15,164 bases of DNA from Chamaesiphon sp041738715 (GTDB lineage: Bacteria > Cyanobacteriota > Cyanobacteriia > Cyanobacteriales > Chamaesiphonaceae), in assembly GCA_041738715.1 (NCBI GenBank), contig JBGSPI010000049.1, forward strand, positions 1 to 15,164, written 5' to 3'. The translations under genes and the position numbers were made by a program. The stretch's first letter is position 1. The number at the start of each line of letters is the position of its first letter. Below the pieces are notes generated by a model, which saw only the letters and a program-made list of their open reading frames with translations, was not told the origin of the DNA and did no database searches. Shown here piece by piece: positions 6,981 through 12,213 of this stretch.

Positions 6981-7880
6981 CTACAGGCAAAAGCCCAAAG
7001 CTAGTAGTACCCCGCTAACAAACTGGAGTCGAACAGCAATGTATTTACATGTCCGAACTCGGTCTGGTTTGTCGCGGTACTCCCAAACAAAATTAGTTAA
7101 TTTGACAGCTAATGGTAAACTCAAAAACACTAATAGTGTGGGCAGTGGAAACAAACCACTGAGGATACTGAGCGCAGCTAAGGCATAAATACTAGCAGTA
7201 GCGTATTGCAAAACCCTTGCGCCCATTTCGATTCCCATGCGGACGATTGGCGATAATTTACCCGCCGCTAAGTCATCTTTCACTTGATGAAAATGCGAAC
7301 AAAACAAAATGATACTTGTCGAAATACCAATAATGATCGAAGCTGCTAAATTAGCGATCGACCAAGTTTGTACCTGACTATAGTAGGCTGCACTCAAGGC
7401 TAATGGGCCAAAACAAATTAGACAAATAACTTCGCCTAAACCCTGATAGCCCAACCGAAACGGTGGTCCTTGGTAAGTATAGCCTAGGAAACAACACACC
7501 AAAACGATGCCTACCACTGTCAGATCTTGCTGCCACCAAGAGATCGTCACAATCCCCAAAATTCCCATCACCAGAAACAAATTGGCAATCCAAAACATTA
7601 AGTTTCGATTACCAGTCAAATTTACAATTGACTCGGCTTTATTGATATCAATACCTGTATCACTATCAAAAACATCATTACTAATATTTAGCCAAGCAAT
7701 AATAGCGATCGCTGATAAAATAAATGTTCCGAAAATATGGAGATTAATAATATGATTTTCGGCATAGGCAACGGCAGATCCCACCGTAATGGGGATAACA
7801 GCGACAGTATACATCGGTGGTTTAATTGCCGCCAACCATAATTTAAACTTCGGTTGTTCGATTGATTCAACTACAGTCAT
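6981..7880 (-). CDS. menA: MenA, 1,4-dihydroxy-2-naphthoate phytyltransferase
   Basis: A membrane prenyltransferase of the UbiA superfamily that joins a phytyl chain to dihydroxynaphthoate in phylloquinone synthesis, the quinone used by photosystem I. The 299 residues show eight to nine hydrophobic segments. The first aspartate-rich motif is NDVFDSDTG at 68-76 (binds magnesium and prenyl diphosphate). The second region is HFHQVKDDLAAGK at 196-208, with Asp202/Asp203. YTYQGPPFRLGYQGLGE at 134-150 is the typical MenA loop. The ATG at 7878-7880 gives the standard N-terminus with the conserved LWLAAIKPPMY near residue 14. The neighbour on the same strand is trmFO, 171 bases away, so they may or may not be co-transcribed. 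This gene supports an oxygenic phototroph. Confidence 0.93.
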   Translation of the reverse strand: MTVVESIEQPKFKLWLAAIKPPMYTVAVIPITVGSAVAYAENHIINLHIFGTFILSAIAIIAWLNISNDVFDSDTGIDINKAESIVNLTGNRNLMFWIANLFLVMGILGIVTISWWQQDLTVVGIVLVCCFLGYTYQGPPFRLGYQGLGEVICLICFGPLALSAAYYSQVQTWSIANLAASIIIGISTSIILFCSHFHQVKDDLAAGKLSPIVRMGIEMGARVLQYATASIYALAALSILSGLFPLPTLLVFLSLPLAVKLTNFVWEYRDKPDRVRTCKYIAVRLQFVSGVLLALGFCL

Positions 7881-8281
7881 AATTAAAATAAAATTTCCAA
7901 TCTACATCTAGCTATATCACGATCTCCAAGTGTCAAATTCTCTGTCACAAAGAAAATTAACACGTCGATTATCGATCTCAATGCTGCTGATATCTTTCCC
8001 CCAAATTTAGCCCTAGATCCAAGGCTGTAGGGCTAGGATCGGGTACCTGACGATCCTGAATCACCACCTCATCCCAAATTTCCTCTTTGTCCCTTTGCTG
8101 AAGCCTTCGTGGTGAGTGGATCTAGTCGAGCAATTTCCGGCCGGGATCTAATAGTAGCCGATTGGCAGCCTTACTAATCGATCGATTTCTGGCAAGTTTA
8201 AATCTATATTGCTAAAATTAGCCTAGTTATTCGGCAGTCGAACTTCGTTTGTTCTTAATTATATTTTCACGCATTATTATT
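7881..8281. other. divergent intergenic region with one hairpin
   Basis: No gene is supported. The region separates menA (minus) from the next plus-strand gene and should hold both promoters. A clean inverted repeat, TAGCCCTA at 8008-8015 and TAGGGCTA at 8028-8035, has a 12-base loop and no T run. A looser pair, TCACCAC at 8061-8067 and GTGGTGA at 8109-8115, brackets 41 bases. I see no riboswitch or RNA gene that I can name. Confidence 0.4.
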
Positions 8282-9124
8282 ATGGCTAAACCGATCGAAC
8301 AAATCGAACGAGACTTAACTCAACTTAAACAGACCAGTGCTCAACTAGGTCAGGAATTAATGAGTGCCTATACAGTCTACTTACAAAATTTTGCACCGAC
8401 CCTCAAACAACAGTCAATTCAGGGTTGCTACTATCTGTGTACGAATATTTATACTGACGCATTCTTAAAGCTCAGTTACAATCAGCGATCGCAGTTAATT
8501 AAAACATTGCAACGGGTAATTAGTAATGCAGTTGCAGATTTAGTGTCACGGATTGAGCCATCAGCGCAAAATAGCGATCGAGATGAAGATGAACCAACCG
8601 GAGATCTAATCAGTATATCATCTCATCAGACTGACTGGTTTTCTACGCCAGAATTGCTATCAACTTGGCAAAAGAAAATAGAATCAGAAATTAATCAGAG
8701 CCTCAAGGAAATTTCTTATAAAGTTAATCTATTACTTCAGCAAGGTCAAGTTCTACCGCCATCTGTTCCCAAGCCAATTTTAGAAGCTAATATCGAAGCT
8801 GATGAACGAGACGTAAATACAAATAATATTCCCAACTTATTAAGTGTCTTAATTGAACAAGAAGATCGCCAAGATCGAAAAATAGATATTGATAATGATA
8901 ATGAGGAAGAGGAGATCTTCCGACAAATTCGCCAAATTCATAGCCTCTATTTACGGCTGACTGAGATCGAGTTTTCTAGTGCCACTGTGCTAACTTGTCG
9001 AAAAAACATCAATCAATTAGTTAATCAAACAAAGACTTTGCGGCGTGAATATCTACAAAGACAACAAGAACTTAAAATCGCCGAAGCCGAATCGGCATGG
9101 CGGAATAGTTGGTTTGAAGATTAG
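8282..9124 (+). CDS. uncharacterised protein with heptad-like stretches
   Basis: A soluble 280-residue protein that I do not recognise. Residues 1-30 (MAKPIEQIERDLTQLKQTSAQL) and 210-275 (many E, Q, R and L in heptad-like spacing) are likely coiled coils. Residues 30-95 look like a compact helical domain with QNFAPTLKQQSIQGCYYLCTNIYTDAFLKLS. Residues 95-190 are acidic and low in complexity, with a linker rich in D, E and N near 200-215. No catalytic motif or membrane segment is visible. The TTG at 8249 would add eleven hydrophobic residues; the ATG at 8282 gives a sensible start and I prefer it. It lies 77 bases before an ExoD-family gene on the same strand and may share its transcript. It is probably a conserved cyanobacterial protein. 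Confidence 0.65.
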   Translation: MAKPIEQIERDLTQLKQTSAQLGQELMSAYTVYLQNFAPTLKQQSIQGCYYLCTNIYTDAFLKLSYNQRSQLIKTLQRVISNAVADLVSRIEPSAQNSDRDEDEPTGDLISISSHQTDWFSTPELLSTWQKKIESEINQSLKEISYKVNLLLQQGQVLPPSVPKPILEANIEADERDVNTNNIPNLLSVLIEQEDRQDRKIDIDNDNEEEEIFRQIRQIHSLYLRLTEIEFSSATVLTCRKNINQLVNQTKTLRREYLQRQQELKIAEAESAWRNSWFED

Positions 9125-9201
9125 TTGATTACTGATTTATCGCCCGATCCTCTATTATATTTATAAACAGATTATTCAGATTGTCTAGATCTGATTTTTG
9201 C

Positions 9202-9825
9202 ATGGCAAGACTATCCAAAGAATTAGAACGCTTTTTTTTCGAGGAAAAGCGGAATGATACAGTTACTTTAAATGATATTCTCCAGCTTGCTGAAGAACGG
9301 ATATTTGGCTTTTTATTACTTATTTTATCTCTACCCTCAGCTTTACCAGTACCAGCCCCAGGTTATTCCACTCCCTTTGGAATAATGATGTTTTTATTGG
9401 CTGTGCAACTAATTCTCGGTCACAAAACACCCTGGTTGCCCGCTAAAATGGCAAATCACCCGATCGAATTGCCACTTGCCCAGAAATTCATCAAGGCGGG
9501 TATTCCCTGGTTACAAAGGATTGAAAAACTCACTCGTCCCCGCCTGACTGCTGTGTGTACAACATTACCCGGTCGAGTCATTATCGGTATTTTTGTCGCC
9601 TTGATGTCAATTTCGATGATGATTCCGATCCCTGGTACTAATACCTTGCCAGCGATGGGGATTTTTATTACCGCTTTTGGTTTACAAGAAGACGATGGCG
9701 CGATTAGTTTAGCTGGTTTGACGATTTGCGCGATCGCCGGAGTGCTGACGACATCAATCTTGATGGCACTAGCATGGGGCGGTACTAGTTTATATGATAC
9801 CCTCAAGGGGCTAGTTCGAGGCTAG
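9202..9825 (+). CDS. ExoD-family membrane protein
   Basis: A 207-residue inner-membrane protein of the ExoD family, named for a Rhizobium gene affecting exopolysaccharide; its biochemical role is not known. Residues 34-60 hold the family signature GFLLLILSLPSALPVPAPG followed by YSTPFG. Residues 61-75, 125-145 and 170-195 are further membrane segments. PIPGTNTLPAMGI at 142-154 is the second conserved motif. The first 30 residues are charged and cytoplasmic (ARLSKELERFF). A TTG at 9181 would add seven residues; the ATG at 9202 is preferred. The gene converges with an ABC ATPase gene and overlaps it by three bases within a CTAG. Confidence 0.85.
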   Translation: MARLSKELERFFFEEKRNDTVTLNDILQLAEERIFGFLLLILSLPSALPVPAPGYSTPFGIMMFLLAVQLILGHKTPWLPAKMANHPIELPLAQKFIKAGIPWLQRIEKLTRPRLTAVCTTLPGRVIIGIFVALMSISMMIPIPGTNTLPAMGIFITAFGLQEDDGAISLAGLTICAIAGVLTTSILMALAWGGTSLYDTLKGLVRG

Positions 9826-10577
9826 AGAATTTGGGCTAAAAATTGGCGAGTTCGTTCTGATTGGGGGTTTTGAAAAAAGTCGATCGGATTGGCTTCTTCT
9901 ACTAATAATCCACCATCCATCAGGACAATGCGATCGGCTACTTCCCGCGCAAATCCGACCTCGTGGGTGACGACTACCATCGTCATCCCCGATCCTGCCA
10001 AGGACTTCATTACTTCCAATACCTCCCGCACCATTTCCGGATCTAGAGCCGATGTCGGTTCGTCAAATAACATGATCTTCGGCTGCATGGCTAAAGCTCG
10101 GGCGATCGCTACTCGTTGTTGCTGTCCGCCAGATAATTGACCTGGATACTTCCGTGCTTGGGCTAAAATGCCCACCCGTTCTAATAGCTGCATCGCCTCT
10201 GCTTCCGCCTGTGCCTTGGCGCGTTTTCGCACCCACATTGGCGCAAGGGTGACGTTTTCTAGGACGGTGAGGTGAGGAAATAAATTGAACTGCTGAAACA
10301 CCATCCCCACCTCTTGACGAATCCGATCAATCTGCTTGATATCGTCAGAGATCGCGATCCCATCGATCGTAATCGTCCCCTGTTGATAATCTTCTAAGGC
10401 ATTAAATGTCCGAATAAAGGTCGATTTTCCCGATCCAGATGGCCCCATAATTACCACCACTTCACCAGGGTAGACAGACAGACTCACGCCCCGGAGCACG
10501 TTAAATTCACCGTACCATTTATGAACAGATTCGGCGACAATAATTGGGGACGGATTTGGCGGTGAGGTATTTTGCAT
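9822..10577 (-). CDS. polar amino acid ABC transporter ATP-binding protein
   Basis: The ATPase subunit of an uptake transporter of the GlnQ/HisP/ArtP type; it hydrolyses ATP on the inner face of the membrane to drive amino-acid import. In 251 residues: Walker A GPSGSGKST at 45-53, Q-loop VFQQFNLFPH at 93-102, signature LSGGQQQR at 148-155, Walker B IMLFDEPTSALDP at 168-180, and switch histidine at 205 (VVTHEVGFA). The FPHLTVLENVTLAP segment is typical of the amino-acid branch. No permease or binding protein gene lies next to it in the window, so it serves partners encoded elsewhere and the substrate cannot be assigned. The ATG at 10575-10577 fits. Confidence 0.92.
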   Translation of the reverse strand: MQNTSPPNPSPIIVAESVHKWYGEFNVLRGVSLSVYPGEVVVIMGPSGSGKSTFIRTFNALEDYQQGTITIDGIAISDDIKQIDRIRQEVGMVFQQFNLFPHLTVLENVTLAPMWVRKRAKAQAEAEAMQLLERVGILAQARKYPGQLSGGQQQRVAIARALAMQPKIMLFDEPTSALDPEMVREVLEVMKSLAGSGMTMVVVTHEVGFAREVADRIVLMDGGLLVEEANPIDFFQNPQSERTRQFLAQIL

Positions 10578-10641
10578 GAGGGGATGGGGAGATGGGAGGC
10601 TGAGAGGTCGCTAGCAGTTGTTAACCGAGAAGTATTGAAAA

Positions 10642-10923
10642 CTAATAGACATCATCATGAGTACCAAGAGTCAACAAAAATATTTCTTCGCCATCCTCTT
10701 CTAGAGTCTTTATAAACTTGAATAAGATGCGATTACTGTAGTCAATGGAACATGACCAAGTGCCATCGAGATCGCCTTTAAGTTTGTGAGTTTTGAGACT
10801 GGGATGATAGACATCCATCGATAACTGTTCTAATGTCTTTGCGATTGGTTTCGCCATTTGGGGCGACTGTCGCAATAACCTTTTGACAGCACGACTAAAT
10901 GCTGGACTCCAAACTAGATTCAT
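10642..10923 (-). CDS. RelE/ParE-type toxin
   Basis: A 93-residue type II toxin-like protein. The family folds as a small ribosome-dependent RNase or gyrase poison. The pattern is typical: N-terminal VWSPAFSRAVKRLLRQ (residues 4-19), then HPSLKTHKLKGDLDGTWSCSIDYSNRILFKF (40-70), where the K-L-x-G, W and R of the family occur, and a C-terminal IFLLTLGTHDDVY (81-93), the YafQ/RelE-like strand. Its ATG overlaps the stop of the preceding antitoxin gene in an ATGA, so the pair is translated together. Whether it cuts mRNA or has another target cannot be told from sequence, because the C-terminal catalytic residues of RelE are not fully conserved. Confidence 0.85.
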   Translation of the reverse strand: MNLVWSPAFSRAVKRLLRQSPQMAKPIAKTLEQLSMDVYHPSLKTHKLKGDLDGTWSCSIDYSNRILFKFIKTLEEDGEEIFLLTLGTHDDVY

Positions 10924-11141
10924 AACAGATCTAGATCTGCCATGAAGTCAGCAGCAGAGCCTCTTTTAAAGTTTCCGGCAGCATATTCTTGCTCGGCGAT
11001 TTTAACTTCGGCGATTAATTCAGCTCGTCGCTGTTCCTTAAGTCGATTATTGATAATCTCAACCAGCATAGTTTGTTCTTCGACTGGCAAAGCTTCAACA
11101 ACAGCGATTGCGGTTTGAAATGTCGATTTTTGGTCGTTCAT
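10920..11141 (-). CDS. antitoxin of the RelE/ParE-type pair
   Basis: A 73-residue protein in the antitoxin position, directly before and overlapping the toxin gene. Residues 1-45 are a helical part with VVEALPVEEQTMLVEIINNRLKEQ, and residues 45-73 an acidic tail (AEQEYAAGNFKRGSAADFMADLDLL) likely to wrap the toxin. No clear DNA-binding ribbon-helix-helix or HTH motif is seen, though the N-terminal helices may dimerise. Small antitoxins of this kind with a LPxEE motif are paired with RelE-type toxins in many cyanobacteria. Autoregulation from the 11142-11405 region is expected but no operator is evident. Confidence 0.8.
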   Translation of the reverse strand: MNDQKSTFQTAIAVVEALPVEEQTMLVEIINNRLKEQRRAELIAEVKIAEQEYAAGNFKRGSAADFMADLDLL

Positions 11142-11330
11142 TAGTCGGATTTCTTCTGATGGAGCGATATGTTCTTCTATTTTACGTCGATCGCTATCAT
11201 TTCAGATATGTCGATTATATTGATCGACCCTACAGACGATCTCAATCGTTGGCAACACCAACTGTCTGGGTTTTGATCGACCGTTCCCGTGCCCATGATC
11301 TAGAACAAAGGAGGGGAGTGAGGGAAATCA

Positions 11331-11358
11331 ATTTTACTGGGTCGATTTTACTGGGTCG
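11331..11358. repeat. exact 14-bp tandem repeat ahead of the EACC1-like gene
   Basis: ATTTTACTGGGTCG occurs twice with no spacer (11331-11344 and 11345-11358). A weaker third copy may follow (ATCGAATTGGGT). The second copy supplies the -35 box of a promoter candidate, so the repeat looks like an operator for the downstream EACC1-caspase unit. Confidence 0.7.
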
Positions 11359-11375
11359 ATCGAATTGGGTACAAT
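11347..11375 (+). promoter_or_regulatory. candidate promoter of the EACC1-caspase unit
   Basis: TTTACT (4/6 match to TTGACA) at 11347-11352 and TACAAT (5/6 match to TATAAT) at 11370-11375 are 17 bases apart. Transcription would begin near 11382, about 24 bases before the ATG at 11406. The -35 box lies within the second copy of the 14-bp tandem repeat. Confidence 0.4.
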
Positions 11376-11405
11376 ATTCTTGTATCGAATGAAATATGTG
11401 CCGTG

Positions 11406-11783
11406 ATGACCTCAAACTCTAACATCAAACTGACGATCGAGTTTACCGATCCAAGCTTAAACCCAGAACAACGAGATGAAGAGGCACAATTTCTGATTGA
11501 GGAACTGAGGGATATCGACGAAATCAATACAGTCGATCGCGTCCTCGATCCCAATCCCCCAGCCGAAAATAAATCGATCGGTGGGTTTCTGGTGGGTTTA
11601 TTGATGGCGGAAGTAACAGTAGATAATGCCAAAAAACTATTTCGTTATTTGAATGATCGCTTGGGCGGAAAATCGATCGAGTTCACCGTCGAAGCCAATG
11701 GGAAAAAGCTCTCGGTGAAAGCCAGCAGTCGGGAAGAATTGGACTACTCGATTAAAGCTGCTCAAGATTTCATCTCCAAATAG
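11406..11783 (+). CDS. EACC1-like component of a caspase conflict system
   Basis: A 125-residue protein resembling the effector-associated constant component EACC1, described by Aravind and co-workers as a constant partner of variable effectors in NTP-dependent conflict systems. The N-terminal half is acidic (EFTDPSLNPEQRDEEAQFLIEELRDIDEINTVDRV). Residues 60-75 form a short glycine-containing hydrophobic stretch (GGFLVGLLMAEVTV). The C-terminal half is a small beta-alpha unit: LGGKSIEFTVEANGKKLSVKASSREELDYSIKAAQDF read over about 86-122. This order of an acidic head, a short hydrophobic centre and a V-x-V-x-G-x-x-x-x-V tail is what suggests EACC1. A GTG at 11403 is a possible start; the ATG at 11406 is preferred. 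The gene ends eight bases before the caspase start, so the two form an operon. The family call rests on recalled patterns. Confidence 0.65.
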   Translation: MTSNSNIKLTIEFTDPSLNPEQRDEEAQFLIEELRDIDEINTVDRVLDPNPPAENKSIGGFLVGLLMAEVTVDNAKKLFRYLNDRLGGKSIEFTVEANGKKLSVKASSREELDYSIKAAQDFISK

Positions 11784-11791
11784 GTGCTGAA

Positions 11792-11947
11792 ATGACCAAG
11801 GTAGCCTTGTTGATTGGCGTAAGTGAATATGAATCGGGTTTGACTCCTTTGCCTGGTGCGTTGGCGGATATTGATGCCCTCCAGCGTGTTTTGGTCGATC
11901 CAGAACGGGGTGATTTTCTCGCGGCAAATGTGTCACTTTACCCATAA
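11792..11947 (+). pseudogene. caspase-fold (peptidase C14) protein, truncated by transposon
   Basis: The gene starts at an ATG eight bases after the EACC1-like stop. The first 46 codons (MTKVALLIGVSEYE, then PLPGALADIDALQRVL, then DPERGDFLAANV) are the classic N-terminus of bacterial caspase-like peptidases: beta strand 1, the LxGxxxD-type turn and the first helix. At 11931 the Tn7-like end begins; five foreign codons are read before a TAA at 11945-11947 supplied by the transposon. The catalytic His and Cys and any C-terminal sensor or repeat domains are therefore separated from this part and should lie beyond the far end of the transposon. The gene is dead unless the transposon leaves precisely. 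Before insertion it would have been the protease effector working with the EACC1-like partner. Confidence 0.85.
11926..11930. repeat. predicted target-site duplication (one copy)
   Basis: AAATG directly before the TGTCAC terminus. Tn7-like insertion makes 5-bp duplications, so a second AAATG is expected right after the far transposon end, outside this window. Only one copy can be seen. Confidence 0.45.
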
Positions 11948-12104
11948 AATGGCCAACTTATGAATCATAAAGTGGCTGAAAGTTCACGAAAGTAGTCCGT
12001 TTCAGGCGATTACCTCCGGTAGGCTACGCCAACGATGAATCAATTTTTGTATCATAACTTGGCGTTGAGTTCTAAAATTGAATCATAATAAGGCGATGAG
12101 TTCT
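11943..12104 (+). repeat. four direct TnsB-binding-like sites in the transposon end
   Basis: The core CATAA(nn)TGGC occurs at 11943-11953 (CATAAAATGGC), 11966-11976 (CATAAAGTGGC), 12053-12063 (CATAACTTGGC) and 12084-12094 (CATAATAAGGC). Three of the four are followed by a second conserved block ending AGTTC (TGAAAGTTC, GTTGAGTTCT, GATGAGTTCT), giving full sites of about 22-24 bases, the usual size of Tn7 TnsB sites. Core spacings are 23, 87 and 31 bases. All point the same way, as in a Tn7 end. The consensus is mine, from inspection. Confidence 0.8.
12005..12034. repeat. short cyanobacterial palindromic repeat
   Basis: GGCG at 12005-12008 pairs with CGCC at 12027-12030, and inside it TACC-TCC-GGTA forms a small hairpin. 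The wording CCTCCGGTAGGCTACGCCAACG resembles a palindromic repeat scattered through filamentous cyanobacterial genomes. It sits in the wide gap between the second and third transposase-site repeats. Confidence 0.5.
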
Positions 12105-12148
12105 TTTTGAGAATTGCTTACCAATCTCACTGAAAACAGCAGTTTTTC

Positions 12149-12193
12149 AAGAACTCTCAGCCAAGATATGGTTCAAAATGCCAAGATATGGTT
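12149..12193 (-). promoter_or_regulatory. two inverted TnsB-like sites overlapping the tnsAB leader
   Basis: GCCAAGATATGGTT occurs at 12160-12173 and again at 12180-12193, a 20-base step. On the minus strand each reads CATATCTTGGC, the same core as the end repeats. The first copy also keeps the second block (TGAGAGTTCT). They lie directly before the tnsAB ribosome binding site, so binding of TnsB there would block tnsAB transcription or translation. Autoregulation is an inference. Confidence 0.55.
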
Positions 12194-12197
12194 GAAG

Positions 12198-12203
12198 AGG
12201 AGG
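12198..12203 (+). promoter_or_regulatory. strong Shine-Dalgarno for a TTG start
   Basis: AGGAGG at 12198-12203 lies ten bases before the TTG at 12214. It justifies the TTG start of tnsAB, since no ATG with a comparable site is near. A strong site with a weak start codon suggests tuned translation. Confidence 0.7.
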
Positions 12204-12213
12204 AACACTCGCC

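Noticed and set aside
6683..7018. 111-residue open frame on the plus strand between trmFO and menA
   Set aside because: Overlaps the 5' end of trmFO and the 3' end of menA on the opposite strand; composition is not protein-like and there is no start signal.
10578..10641. Purine-rich stretch after the ABC ATPase start (GGGGATGGGGAGATGGG)
   Set aside because: Too short and unstructured to support a regulatory element; probably simple-sequence spacer.
11108..11392. 94-residue open frame on the plus strand in the divergent control region
   Set aside because: Overlaps the antitoxin start and the promoter and tandem repeat of the EACC1-like gene; rich in Arg and Tyr with no motif.
11637..11945. 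102-residue open frame on the minus strand across the EACC1-caspase junction
   Set aside because: Antisense to two well supported genes, crosses into the transposon end, and has no recognisable features.
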